Shown: positions 40,704-49,275 of the stretch, piece by piece | How positions within the stretch are numbered: the first letter of the stretch is position 1 | Layout: every line of letters starts with the position of its first letter | Source: Bacteroidales bacterium | GTDB lineage: Bacteria; Bacteroidota; Bacteroidia; Bacteroidales; Muribaculaceae | Length of the DNA: 53,156 nt | Reading direction: 5' to 3' | Assembly (NCBI GenBank): GCA_900770215.1 | Contig: CAAGJW010000046.1 | Location: 1-53,156 of the forward strand | Notes under the pieces: model-generated | Database searches by the model: none | Told to the model about the DNA's origin: nothing | Seen by the model: only the letters and a program-made list of their open reading frames with translations | Made by a program: the position numbers and the translations under genes

Positions 40704-40975
40704 GCACACAGCCGCCTCACCTCCAAATAAAATTCACCCTCTGCTTGCACGGCAAGCCTTCAGTGTGGATTTGGATTTTGAAGTGAGCAGCTTGGAGTAA
40801 AATGAGTGGAGTTGATTGTTATACATCTCGCGCAGCTGTTGCTGTGCTTGCTGGTGCGAGACTTGACGCGGTGTGTGCATGTTTTTTTTATTCTTCCAAA
40901 GGTCGAAATGTTGGGAAATATTGGAAATTGTGGCGCTATTTTGTCATTTTGTAGCATTTTTAGATAAAATTTTAA

Positions 40976-40983
40976 TATATTTG
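40976..40983 (+). promoter_or_regulatory. Putative promoter of the choice-of-anchor J protein gene
   Basis: TATATTTG with a TTTTG about 24 nt upstream; the implied leader is about 160 nt, unusually long for this window. Confidence 0.45.
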
Positions 40984-41151
40984 AACATGAAAACCGACCT
41001 ATTAAGGACCAGGCCGCCTGTGGTGTGACGGGTGTGAGACGCCGCCGTGGGGGGTCTTGTCGAGTATAGATTAGTTTTCCTTAAGTGTTTTTACGACCTA
41101 TTTTATTTTTTGATCTTATTTATTTCAAAACCTATTAAACCTGTATTGGTA

Positions 41152-43560
41152 ATGAGAGAAGAATTACATTTACTATGTGCAGCAGCAGCTGCAGTGCTTG
41201 CCATTGGCACGGCCCAGGCAAGCCAGCAGGCGTTCACGAGGGTGACGCCTGCCGCAGTCAATCATCCCACGGCATTGCGCAGCGCCTTTAAGCAAGCACC
41301 GGTGACGCGTGTCCTGGCCCAGCAGCAAGTGGCTCAGGGCGTGGTGGTGCGTGCCGTGAAAGACGCCCAAGGGCGTGTCTACAAGCAGGTGGTGCGCAAC
41401 GGCGTGCCCTCGCCGGCTCCCGAGAGCCGCGTGAACCGCCGTGCCGGCGACAGCTCGAGCACTTTCTATGAGGGCTTTGAGGGCTGGGACGGCCAGACCA
41501 TGGACTGGATACCCAGTGGCTGGACCGAGAAAAACACCGACGGCAACAAGCCCACGCAGCTCATGCTCGAACACTACATCAACAACACGTGGCAGGCGAT
41601 GTATACCGGCGACGGCTACTGGACGGCTATCACTACCGACGGCGAGAAGGAGTGCTTCATCCACTTCCCCTACGATGCCGAGATTGTGAAGAGCGAGGGC
41701 GACACGCTCAAGATTCCGCGTGCTGCCAGCGACGAGTGGCTCATGTCGCCCGAGTTCACCATTGCCCAGAACGACAGGCTCTTCTTCCTGCTTGAGATCG
41801 ACCTGGGCAGTATCTACCACTACGACTGGAACACCCGTGCCTACGACCACAACAATGTGGAGTGCGACCTTGAGGTGCTCATCTCGGAAGACGGCGGTCA
41901 GAACTGGTCGCGCCTGTGGCTGGCCTCGCAGGAGCTCACCAAGGGCATGACCGACAGCCAGCTCTACGACGAGATGGCCTCGCTCAAGTACCACTCGGTG
42001 AGTGTCGACATCTCCAAGTACACGGGCAAGAAGGTGAAACTCGCCTTCCGCTACATCAACCCAGCAGTCTCCTTTGTGAGTGGCAACTCGATGGCCGTCG
42101 ACGGCATCAATGTGGGCCGCCCGCAGGCCGAGGCCAGCTACATGCTGCCCGAGGGCACGCTGCTGTTCAACTTCACCCCGTCGTTTATTGTGTTCAACAA
42201 CAGCATTGCGCTCATGCCGGCCTACACGCCAGTGAACTGGACCAACAACTGCAATGCCTATACCGAGAGCGTGAAGTGGAACTTCTATGACCCCTCGACC
42301 AAAGCCAACACCATCGAGCTCACCGATGCTGCCCCGGCAGTGACCAACCCCTACTCGGAGGGCTCGTTCTATCCCTATCCCGTGCTCACAGCCATCAACG
42401 CCTTCAGCACCGACACCTTCTCGATCGATGAGGCCGACAAGGATCGCGGCGGCATCGTGTATGGCGGCACCATCACTCCTTACCAGGGAGAGAACCTGGG
42501 CGTGGGCAATGCCGACTATGTGCACAAGGGCTTCTATGCTCCCTACTTCAACGACACGCCCAGCCACGACAACTATGTGTACGGCACCAGCGCCGTTGGC
42601 ACTTGGGGCACGGGTGTGACCGAGATTGCAGTGGGCAACGCCTTCACCGCTCCTCAGGCACCGTTTGTCGTCGACTCGATCTATGTGCCTCTCACTGCCC
42701 TGCAAGCTGCCGACACGGCCCAGTTCACCCTCAACGTGTGGTCGCTCGACAAGTGGGGCCAGCTCGGCGCCACTCCGCTCGCCACTTCCACTATCAAGGC
42801 CAGCGAGGCCAAGAACTACGACGGGCTCTATCAGCTGCCGTTCAAGTTCTACACGACCGATGCCCAGGGCAACAAGGTGGCTACCCCGTTTGTCTACGAC
42901 CAGCAGATTCTTGTCGAGCTCAACGGCTTCCAGGACACCGTGAGCGTGAAGAAGTTTGCCGTGTGCAGCCAGGTGACCAACAACGACGCCAACCACAACT
43001 ATGCCTACATCAAGTTCCACGTCGAGAGCAATGGCCGCAACTACGACACGTGGTACAAGGCCAGCGACGCCCTGCGCGACTACAGCAGCGCCCTCTACAT
43101 GAACCTCATGGGCTACTACAACTTCCTCAGGCCTGACACTGCCCACCTGAGCTTCACAACCGAGGGCGGCACCCAGAAGATCAATGTGCAATCGCCCGTC
43201 GATTGCAGCAAGTGGTGGATCGTGTACGACGGCGATCGCTACGAGTTGGGTTCAAAGGCAGCCGAGCTCAGCTGGCTGTCGGTGACTGCTTCGGGCAAGC
43301 AACTCACGCTCACTGCCCACTCGTCGGCTGCTGAGCGCTCGCTCAGCTTCGACCTGGTTTCCAATGGTGCTTCGGCAACCATTCAAGTTGACCAAACCAA
43401 GCTTACTGGGGTGAATGTTGTGAACAACGCCAAGGCTGTGGCAGGTGTCACCTATGTGAACCTTGCAGGCCAAGAGAGTGCCACGCCATTCAGCGGCGTC
43501 AACATTGTGATCACCCGCTACACCGACGGCTCTACCACGGCCGCCAAGGTGGTGAAATAA
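41152..43560 (+). CDS. Choice-of-anchor J (cleaved-adhesin-like) surface protein with T9SS-type tail
   Basis: 802 aa from ATG 41152, where an Ala-rich signal peptide begins (MREELHLLCAAAAAVLAIGT, cleavage near AQAS). Residues about 100-350 are a jelly-roll domain of the choice-of-anchor J/MAM-like type (FYEGFEGWDGQTMDWIPSGW, SDEWLMSPEFTI, VSVDISKYTGKKVKLAFRYIN, SMAVDGINVG). Middle beta domains follow. The last about 45 residues (VTYVNLAGQESATPFSGVNI ending VITRYTDGS-x-AAKVVK) match the type A T9SS sorting signal style of gut Bacteroidales. Probably exported by the PorE-containing system and attached to the surface. Two hairpins follow the stop. Confidence 0.82.
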   Translation: MREELHLLCAAAAAVLAIGTAQASQQAFTRVTPAAVNHPTALRSAFKQAPVTRVLAQQQVAQGVVVRAVKDAQGRVYKQVVRNGVPSPAPESRVNRRAGDSSSTFYEGFEGWDGQTMDWIPSGWTEKNTDGNKPTQLMLEHYINNTWQAMYTGDGYWTAITTDGEKECFIHFPYDAEIVKSEGDTLKIPRAASDEWLMSPEFTIAQNDRLFFLLEIDLGSIYHYDWNTRAYDHNNVECDLEVLISEDGGQNWSRLWLASQELTKGMTDSQLYDEMASLKYHSVSVDISKYTGKKVKLAFRYINPAVSFVSGNSMAVDGINVGRPQAEASYMLPEGTLLFNFTPSFIVFNNSIALMPAYTPVNWTNNCNAYTESVKWNFYDPSTKANTIELTDAAPAVTNPYSEGSFYPYPVLTAINAFSTDTFSIDEADKDRGGIVYGGTITPYQGENLGVGNADYVHKGFYAPYFNDTPSHDNYVYGTSAVGTWGTGVTEIAVGNAFTAPQAPFVVDSIYVPLTALQAADTAQFTLNVWSLDKWGQLGATPLATSTIKASEAKNYDGLYQLPFKFYTTDAQGNKVATPFVYDQQILVELNGFQDTVSVKKFAVCSQVTNNDANHNYAYIKFHVESNGRNYDTWYKASDALRDYSSALYMNLMGYYNFLRPDTAHLSFTTEGGTQKINVQSPVDCSKWWIVYDGDRYELGSKAAELSWLSVTASGKQLTLTAHSSAAERSLSFDLVSNGASATIQVDQTKLTGVNVVNNAKAVAGVTYVNLAGQESATPFSGVNIVITRYTDGSTTAAKVVK

Positions 43561-43575
43561 TACAGTAGTAAGCAG

Positions 43576-43648
43576 GCCGCCCCTGCGGCTCAAGCCATAG
43601 TCTCACACCGCCCGCCCGTTTGGCGGGCAGCTTGAGCCTCCAGGCGGC
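43576..43648 (+). terminator. Complex stacked hairpin after the choice-of-anchor J gene
   Basis: Three nested stems: GCCGCC (43576-43581)/GGCGGC (43643-43648), GGCTCAAGC (43587-43595)/GCTTGAGCC (43630-43638), and an inner GCCCGCC/GGCGGGC hairpin. No T run follows. Confidence 0.5.
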
Positions 43649-43668
43649 TCCCCAAAGCAATATTGCAA

Positions 43669-43701
43669 CTGGGGCCAGGAACTCGATGTTCCTGGCCCCA
43701 G
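43669..43701 (+). terminator. Strong intrinsic terminator
   Basis: Perfect 14-bp stem CTGGGGCCAGGAAC (43669-43682)/complement (43688-43701), 5-nt loop, followed by TTTGTGTGTTAT. It ends the choice-of-anchor J transcript. Confidence 0.8.
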
Positions 43702-43782
43702 TTTGTGTGTTATGTGCCTGGCATGAGCGCTGCCTGGATGGCAGCATGATTGTAGCTGCCACACTGTCGGCATGTGTCGATA

Positions 43783-44094
43783 TTAAAGGATAGACACGGC
43801 GACACGCTTTCCTAAACCATTGAAAATACGGAATAAGGTGGAGAGTTGAACGTCGCCATGGCCGTTTTCAATTTTAGAAATGTAGCTTTTTTTTGTGCCT
43901 ATGCGTTGTGCAAGTTGCTCTTGAGTGAGACCAGCTTTTTTGCGCTCCTCTTTCAAGCATTGAGCAAGAATGAAGGTCTGAGCCTCGTCTTCATATTTGT
44001 CACGCTCAGGCGACCCTGTTTTGCCATATTCGTTATCAAGCAGTTCGTCGAAAGTTGAGCTTTTCATTATAGCTTTTCTTTTATTGTCGTCCAT
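43783..44094 (-). CDS. higA: HigA-like XRE-family antitoxin
   Basis: 103 aa. The helix-turn-helix LTQEQLAQRIGTKKSYISKIENG (about 56-78) is canonical Cro/C1 type. The N-terminal part (STFDELLDNEYGKTGSPERDKYEDEAQ) matches antitoxins paired with Gp49-like HigB toxins. It should bind its promoter and the toxin. The start at 44094 is supported by AAAGGAGGAG 8 nt upstream; ATG 44067 is an alternative. It lies one base after the toxin reading frame, which is broken, so the antitoxin is now an orphan. Confidence 0.87.
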   Translation of the reverse strand: MDDNKRKAIMKSSTFDELLDNEYGKTGSPERDKYEDEAQTFILAQCLKEERKKAGLTQEQLAQRIGTKKSYISKIENGHGDVQLSTLFRIFNGLGKRVAVSIL

Positions 44095-44095
44095 G

Positions 44096-44458
44096 TCACT
44101 CTCCTCCTTTTTCTTTAAAGTATTGTTTCTTTAATTTTTCAGCCATTCTAATTTCTTTTTGAGGTGTCTTTTGGGTTTCCTTTTGGAATCCTTGAGACAA
44201 GACAACTAAAGCTCCCGTATCGATGCAACACATCACTCAGTATATGTTGCCTTGATATTCCGCTCTGATTTCGCATATTCCATCGGAGCCTTCAATCCGT
44301 CGAAAGAACCTCTGTGGAACGATGCGCAGTGTCTCGACCATTGTGAAGGAATAGTTGATCTTTCTTCTCACATTGTCATCCAGTTCTACATAGAATTCTT
44401 TAAAGTAGTTTTTCAATTTGTGAACGACAGAGCCAGTGTGAAATATCGATTTTGTCTG
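44096..44458 (-). pseudogene. higB: HigB/Gp49-like toxin gene inactivated by an in-frame stop
   Basis: Translating the minus strand gives a RelE/HigB-family chain in one frame: KLKNYFKEFYVELDDNVRRK, then IEGSDGICEIRAEYQGNIY, a TGA stop (44237-44239), then VMCCIDTGALVVLSQGFQKE and TQKTPQKEI...KEKGGE up to TGA at 44096. In relatives the stop position is an Arg (NIYR), so a CGA-to-TGA change explains it. No ATG start is visible at the 5' end either; the open frame begins after a TAA at 44459-44461. The nearest usable start, a TTG, would give only a truncated peptide. Partial decay of a toxin-antitoxin module, with the antitoxin gene intact. Confidence 0.82.
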
Positions 44459-44497
44459 TTAAGGTTTGTCAACCATGCTACAAGTGCCCATTTCATT

Positions 44498-45322
44498 TCA
44501 GGGCTGGTAGTCGCCTTTGGGCATGTAGGCGGCCTCGGGGTTGTCGCTGTTGTCGCTGTCGTTGCCCTTGAAGGGCGGCGGTGTGGCGGTGGCGTGCTGC
44601 TGCTCGGGCAGGCTGCCGGGCGGCATGTAGTCGAGCGGGTTTTCTTGCTTGCGCGGGGCCGCGGGCTGGTTGCACGGGTCGGGGGCATAGCCCTTGTGCA
44701 GGGTGGGTTGCCCAGGTTGGGCTGTGGGCTTGGGCTGTGCGCCCTTGGCCTTGGCCTTGCGGGTGCGGCTCTCCAAGTGCGAGAGCTCCTGGTTGATTTC
44801 CTTGCCCACCTTGTTGAGCTCCATGCGGCTGCGGTTGACGCCGCGCTCCCACGACTCGTCGATGTGCCGCTCGAGCACGGTGTTGAACTTGAAGGGCATG
44901 AGCGAGACGATGCACGAGATGAGCGCCAGCCACATGATGGCGTAGCTCACATAGTAGCCTGCTGCCATGCCTTTGACCGGGGCGCCCTCCTGGGGCACGT
45001 CGGCGATGATGTCGGGGTCGTCGGGCAGGGGCATTTGGGGCGGTGTGCCGGCGATGATGTAGAAGCCTATGCCCGCCAGTATAAACAGGCCGGCGGCCAG
45101 CCCCCAGTAGCGGTGCTTCATGCAATTGAACATGATCGAGCCAAAGCAGGCGATAAACGGGATGAGGGCAAACAGGGTCTTGCCTATGCTGAAGTTTCTC
45201 GTTATCAGACTGGCTGTGAATTGCCACCCCGACAATGCTCCCGATGGCTCAATGGCCTGGAAGGGCAGGAAGATGTAGCATATGAGGGCTACAATGAGCA
45301 GTATATTGGTGACGGGCTTCAT
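44498..45322 (-). CDS. Membrane protein of unknown function with disordered Pro/Gln tail
   Basis: 274 aa from ATG 45322 (a TTG three codons earlier is less likely). Four hydrophobic segments: VTNILLIVALICYIFLPF, IGKTLFALIPFIACFGSIMF, YWGLAAGLFILAGIGFYIIA, YYVSYAIMWLALISCIVSL. The remaining 120 residues are cytoplasmic-like, with a helical stretch then Pro/Gln/Asn-rich sequence, probably disordered. No family recognised. Promoter element at 45375. Adjacent to the decayed toxin gene but of normal GC-rich composition. Confidence 0.75.
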   Translation of the reverse strand: MKPVTNILLIVALICYIFLPFQAIEPSGALSGWQFTASLITRNFSIGKTLFALIPFIACFGSIMFNCMKHRYWGLAAGLFILAGIGFYIIAGTPPQMPLPDDPDIIADVPQEGAPVKGMAAGYYVSYAIMWLALISCIVSLMPFKFNTVLERHIDESWERGVNRSRMELNKVGKEINQELSHLESRTRKAKAKGAQPKPTAQPGQPTLHKGYAPDPCNQPAAPRKQENPLDYMPPGSLPEQQHATATPPPFKGNDSDNSDNPEAAYMPKGDYQP

Positions 45323-45374
45323 TAAATTCAAAGTTTTCAGGGTGCTGACGCGCCCTTTTCACTTGCGAAAATAA

Positions 45375-45382
45375 CAAATATA
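45375..45382 (-). promoter_or_regulatory. Putative -7 promoter of the 44498-45322 gene
   Basis: Minus strand TATATTTG, 52 nt before the ATG; no clear -33. Confidence 0.45.
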
Positions 45383-45475
45383 GACTAAAAATGCCACCTT
45401 TTAACAGTATTTTTAGATAATTTTTAGATAAATTGTTAATCGTGGTTGCTCGGCGTTGCCACAAGCGGCAGTTTT

Positions 45476-46513
45476 TTAGAGCGACACCTCGCCGCATATG
45501 GCGCAGTTCATGTATTTTTTCACCTCCTCGGGGGTCAATCCCAGGCCGAAGAGATACATGAGCTTGGTGAGGGCGGCCTCGCAGGTGATGTCGTGACCGC
45601 TTATCACACCGCTCAGGTTGAGCTGGCTGCCGGTCTCGTAGAGCGTGTCGTTGACGCCGCCGTTCACACACTGGGTCACGTTCACAATCACCAGGCCGCG
45701 CTGTGTGGCCTGGTGGATGAGGTTGAGAAACCAGGCCTCGCTCGGGCAGTTGCCGGCACCGTAGGTGCGCAGCACGATGCCCTTGATGCCGGGCGTGTCG
45801 AGCAGGTATTGCAGGGTGCTTTCGGTCATGCCTGGGTGCAGGGTGAGCACCATCACGTTGGGGTCCATCGTGTAGCGCACCTTGAGCGGGCGCCGCGACG
45901 ACATGCGGTAGAGGGCCTCGTTGTGAAAGGTGATGCCCAGCCCTATCTTGGCCAGCTCTGGATAGTTGTTGCTCTTGAAGGCGTTGAAGTTGTCGGCACT
46001 CATCTTGGTGCTGCGGTTGCCGCGCCACAGGTAGTTTTCAAAGAGAATGGCCACTTCTTGCACGATAGCCTCGCCGTCCTTGCCAGTGGCGGCGGCCACC
46101 TGCAGGGCGGTGATGAGGTTTTCCTCGCCGTCGGTGCGCACCTCGCCTATGGGCAGCTGCGAGCCTGTGATGATCACCGGCTTGGCCAGGTTGTCGAGCA
46201 TGAAGCTCAGGGCCGAGGCCGTATAGGCCATGGTGTCGGTGCCGTGCAGCACCACAAAGCCGTCGTAGTTGTCGTAGTTGTCCTCGATGGCGTGGGCGAT
46301 GTCGCTCCAGTGCTTGGGGCTCATGTTGGAGCTGTCGATGGGCGGGTGAAACTGGATGTTGTCGATGTCGTAGTCGAGCATTTTCACCTTGGGCACGTTG
46401 TCGATGAGGTGGGAGAAGTCGAAGGGCTGCAGCGTGTGTTTTTCGGCGTTCTCAATCATGCCGATTGTGCCGCCTGTGTAGATAATTAGTATTTTGGGTC
46501 GTTTGTTTTCCAT
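45476..46513 (-). CDS. ansA: L-asparaginase, type I
   Basis: 345 aa. First threonine motif IYTGGTIGMIEN (about 11-22) and second motif VVLHGTDTMAYTASAL (about 87-102) are intact; no signal peptide, so the cytoplasmic AnsA form. It hydrolyses asparagine to aspartate and ammonia. Lone gene with its own promoter at 46566; the nearest upstream gene ends at a strong terminator (46651-46682). Confidence 0.94.
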   Translation of the reverse strand: MENKRPKILIIYTGGTIGMIENAEKHTLQPFDFSHLIDNVPKVKMLDYDIDNIQFHPPIDSSNMSPKHWSDIAHAIEDNYDNYDGFVVLHGTDTMAYTASALSFMLDNLAKPVIITGSQLPIGEVRTDGEENLITALQVAAATGKDGEAIVQEVAILFENYLWRGNRSTKMSADNFNAFKSNNYPELAKIGLGITFHNEALYRMSSRRPLKVRYTMDPNVMVLTLHPGMTESTLQYLLDTPGIKGIVLRTYGAGNCPSEAWFLNLIHQATQRGLVIVNVTQCVNGGVNDTLYETGSQLNLSGVISGHDITCEAALTKLMYLFGLGLTPEEVKKYMNCAICGEVSL

Positions 46514-46565
46514 ACTTCGGGGGGTTATGTTTCTTGTTGCTATGACAAAATGTTAATGTTCTCCA

Positions 46566-46573
46566 CAAAGATA
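46566..46573 (-). promoter_or_regulatory. Putative -7 promoter of ansA
   Basis: Minus strand TATCTTTG, perfect TAnnTTTG, 52 nt before the ATG. Confidence 0.5.
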
Positions 46574-46650
46574 ATAATTATCTTGATAATTTCTCCAAAT
46601 ATGCAAGCCAGAATTTGCAGCTGTAGTGACAAAATGCCAAAAAAACAGCC

Positions 46651-46682
46651 AAGGCCGGCAGGCCATGTGGCCTGCCGGCCTT
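46651..46682 (-). terminator. Strong intrinsic terminator of the 49215-46717 gene run
   Basis: Perfect 14-bp stem AAGGCCGGCAGGCC (46651-46664)/complement (46669-46682), 4-nt loop, then on the minus strand GGCTGTTTTTTTGG: a textbook Rho-independent terminator, 35 nt after the esterase stop. Confidence 0.9.
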
Positions 46683-46716
46683 GTGATGGCTCGGGGCGGG
46701 TGTGCCTGCCAGCGTG

Positions 46717-47607
46717 CTACTTGGCCAGCTGGTAGCGCTGGGCGTTCTCCTTGAAAGCCTTGGAGAAGAACAGCATCTGGTAGTCGAGCGAGTTCACCCA
46801 GTAGTCCCAGGTGTGCTTGCCGGGCCTTATGGTGAAGTCGTGGGGTATCTTGCGCTCCATGAGTGCCTGGTGCAGGGCCAGGTTCACCTGGTAGAAGATG
46901 TCGTCATAGCCGTCGTCGATGGTGATGTGCTGCCCGGGCTGCAGGTTGGGCACCAGGTTGATCACGGCGTGCGAGGCCCACACCTGGGGGTTGTCTTCAT
47001 ATTTGCCCAGGCGGTCCTTGATTTTCCAGTTGCCAGGATACTTGGTGATGTCGACGCCGCCGCTCATCGAGCCGCACGAGTTGAACGTGTCGGGGTGGCG
47101 CCAGGCCAGCCACAACGCGCCGTGGCCGCCCATGCTCAGGCCGGCTATGGCCCGCATGTAGGGGGTGGGGTAGGTGCGGTAGTGGCTGTCGATGTAGCTC
47201 ACCAGCTCCTTGGCAACGTAGGTTTCAAACTGCATCGTCGGGTCGATGGGCGAGTCGAAGTACCAGCTGTCTTGCCCGTCGGGGCACACGATGATCACGC
47301 CGTACTGTGTGGCGAGCTGCTCGAGCGGGGCCTTGTGCGGCCAGTCGCGGTAGCTGCCCCAGGCGCCGTGCAGCAGGTAGAGCACGGGATAGTGCTCGCT
47401 GGCGGGGCCGGCATAGTACTGCGCGGGCACCACCACCACGTTTTTGATGCCGCGTTTCATTTTGGCGCTCTGCACCTCGATGGTGTCGGCCTGTGGGCGG
47501 TACACAGTGGCCACTTGGGTGGCCACGTTCTCCTGGCCGCGTGCTGCTGTGCTGCCGCCTGCGACGGCGGCCAGCAGCAATAGTGCAATGATTGTGAAGT
47601 TTCGCAT
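46717..47607 (-). CDS. Exported esterase of the putative-esterase (PF00756) family
   Basis: 296 aa. Signal peptide MRNFTIIALLLLAAVAGGST, cleavage near ARGQ. Alpha/beta hydrolase: YPVLYLLHGAWGSYRDW oxyanion region, nucleophile in IAGLSMGGHGALWLA (Ser about 154), and a C-terminal GKHTWDYW containing the likely catalytic His. The family includes acetyl- and feruloyl-esterases as well as S-formylglutathione hydrolases; given export, a carbohydrate-ester role is plausible. It is the last gene of the run, 10 nt after tadA. Confidence 0.88.
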   Translation of the reverse strand: MRNFTIIALLLLAAVAGGSTAARGQENVATQVATVYRPQADTIEVQSAKMKRGIKNVVVVPAQYYAGPASEHYPVLYLLHGAWGSYRDWPHKAPLEQLATQYGVIIVCPDGQDSWYFDSPIDPTMQFETYVAKELVSYIDSHYRTYPTPYMRAIAGLSMGGHGALWLAWRHPDTFNSCGSMSGGVDITKYPGNWKIKDRLGKYEDNPQVWASHAVINLVPNLQPGQHITIDDGYDDIFYQVNLALHQALMERKIPHDFTIRPGKHTWDYWVNSLDYQMLFFSKAFKENAQRYQLAK

Positions 47608-47617
47608 TGTGTTTTGT

Positions 47618-48058
47618 TTATCGTTTTTTCTTGAAGAAGTCTTGCATCAGGGCCGCGCATTGCTCGGCCAGCACGCCGCCCTCGACCACGGTTTTCTTGT
47701 GGAAGGGTTGCTCGCAATAGGTGTGGTAGCCGCGCTTGGGGTCGTCGCAGCCGTACACCACCCTTGCAATCTGGCTCCAGCCCAGGGCACCGGCACACAT
47801 CAGGCAGGGCTCGACGGTGACATAGAGCGTGCACCCGGTGAGGTACTTGCCGCCCAGGTAGGTTTCGGCCGACGTGATGGCCTGCATCTCGGCGTGGGCG
47901 GTGACGTCGGTGAGCGTCTCGGTCAGGTTGTGGCCGCGGGCTATCACGTGGCCCTGGCTCACGATCACGGCCCCTATGGGCACCTCGTCGTGGCGCATGG
48001 CTTCCTCGGCCTCTTGCAGGGCCAGGCGCATGTATTTCTCGTCGTCGCGATTGGTCAT
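47618..48058 (-). CDS. tadA: tRNA adenosine(34) deaminase
   Basis: 146 aa. Zinc-binding and catalytic motifs: TAHAEMQA (His55, Glu57) and EPCLMCAGAL (Cys85, Cys88); EVPIGAVIV is also conserved. It converts A34 to inosine in tRNA-Arg(ACG), an essential decoding function. Its ATG overlaps the stop of the leucine-rich-repeat gene by one base (TAATG), implying coupled translation of two unrelated proteins. Confidence 0.95.
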   Translation of the reverse strand: MTNRDDEKYMRLALQEAEEAMRHDEVPIGAVIVSQGHVIARGHNLTETLTDVTAHAEMQAITSAETYLGGKYLTGCTLYVTVEPCLMCAGALGWSQIARVVYGCDDPKRGYHTYCEQPFHKKTVVEGGVLAEQCAALMQDFFKKKR

Positions 48059-49215
48059 TACAAGAATACTTTTTTCACCGTCTTGCCCACAATCACGATA
48101 TACACCTTGTTGCGGGGCAGGTTCTCGATCTCGCCGTCGTTGGACGGGCGCTCATAGTAGAGCTGGCCGTAGCAGTCGTAGATGCGGGTCCACGTGCCGT
48201 GGTTGTCGCCGGTGATGTAGATCACGCCGTCTCGGGCCAGTATCACGGGTGTCCACTCATTGTTGTCGCTGGCAACGGCGGGCACTGCTGTGGGTTGCAC
48301 GGTCACGGTCACAGGGTCGGCATCGTTGCCCATGCCTGTGGTGGGATACACGGTGTATTGCACACTCTGGCTCTCGATGGGGATGTAGTAGTGGTCGGCA
48401 GCGGTGTAGGCCACGAGTTCATCGCCCTTGTAGATCTTGTAGGCCAGGTTGTTGCCCAGGGCCAGGCGCATGTAGTGGTCGTCGACTTGCTCGAGCTCGC
48501 CGCTCATGGTCACCGAGAGGTCCTCGTTGGGATAGAGGGTGAAGGTGCTGTCGTTGCCCCACACGGCGTCTTGGCCATAGGCCTTGACGGCGTTGTCGTC
48601 GGGCACGATCACGTCGATGCCGGTGAGCCCTGAGAATATGGCCCAGCCCGAGGCATTGGGGGGCGTGGGGGCAGCGCAGTATATCTCGGCCAGGTTGTGG
48701 CAGTTGTTGAAGCCGTAGGCCTCTATCTTGGTTGTGGTGCTGGGCAGCAGGACGGTGTGCAGCTGGCTGCACGACTGGAAGCCCCACTCGCCTATGGTTT
48801 TCACCCCCTCGGGCACGGCAATGTTGGCCAGGCTGGTGCCGGCCAGCATGGCGGTCGACATGGTTTTCAACTTCAGAGGCAGGGTGACGCTGGTGAGAGC
48901 CTCGTCGTAGGCAAAGGCGTATTTGCCTATGGCGGTCACCGAGTTGGGCACCTGCACCTCGGTGGCGGCGCTGTGGCAGAAGGCGCTGTCGGCGATGCTC
49001 GTCACCTTGTAGTTGGCGCCGTTGTAGTACACTTGCTCGGGTATGATGTACAGGCCCGAGTACACCATGTTTGACTCAGGTGGCACGGGGGCCACGGCTA
49101 CCTCGCTGGCACCGGTGGTGCGGTAATAGAGCCCGCCGGCCATGAAGGTGTCGGCCTGGGCTCCCAGGGCAGCTGTGGCTGCCAGCAGTGTCAGAATTTT
49201 ATAGATGTGCTTCAT
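48058..49215 (-). CDS. BspA-like leucine-rich-repeat exported protein with T9SS-like tail
   Basis: 385 aa. Signal peptide MKHIYKILTLLAATAALGAQA. Residues about 60-205 are LRR_5/BspA repeats (ITSIADSAFCHSAATEVQVPNSVTAIGKYAFA type; units of about 23 with IGxxAFxxC). A beta-sandwich follows (about 215-320). The last about 45 residues (IYDCYGQLYYERPSN, then NKVYIVIVGKTVKKVFL) resemble a type A T9SS sorting domain. Likely secreted and surface attached. It overlaps tadA by one base and lies 60 nt after murF-alr. Confidence 0.83.
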   Translation of the reverse strand: MKHIYKILTLLAATAALGAQADTFMAGGLYYRTTGASEVAVAPVPPESNMVYSGLYIIPEQVYYNGANYKVTSIADSAFCHSAATEVQVPNSVTAIGKYAFAYDEALTSVTLPLKLKTMSTAMLAGTSLANIAVPEGVKTIGEWGFQSCSQLHTVLLPSTTTKIEAYGFNNCHNLAEIYCAAPTPPNASGWAIFSGLTGIDVIVPDDNAVKAYGQDAVWGNDSTFTLYPNEDLSVTMSGELEQVDDHYMRLALGNNLAYKIYKGDELVAYTAADHYYIPIESQSVQYTVYPTTGMGNDADPVTVTVQPTAVPAVASDNNEWTPVILARDGVIYITGDNHGTWTRIYDCYGQLYYERPSNDGEIENLPRNKVYIVIVGKTVKKVFL

Positions 49216-49275
49216 TGTCTAGTTGTTATATATATATATGTTTTTATCTCTTTTCTTGGTGCCAATCTCCTGCTG

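Larger units (their letters stand above)
40676..41151. other. Intergenic region with divergent promoters and a long leader
   Basis: No gene supported; a 65-codon minus-strand frame at 40760-40957 has no protein-like features. It holds the lipoprotein promoter (40696), AT-rich DNA, a plus-strand -7 element (40976) and a leader of about 160 nt with a GC-rich foldable centre (41009-41058) before the T9SS-type gene. Confidence 0.6.

Noticed and set aside
40760..40957. 65-codon minus-strand frame
   Set aside because: Ser/Thr/Cys/His-rich chance translation in AT-rich intergenic DNA with no ribosome-binding site or known motif.
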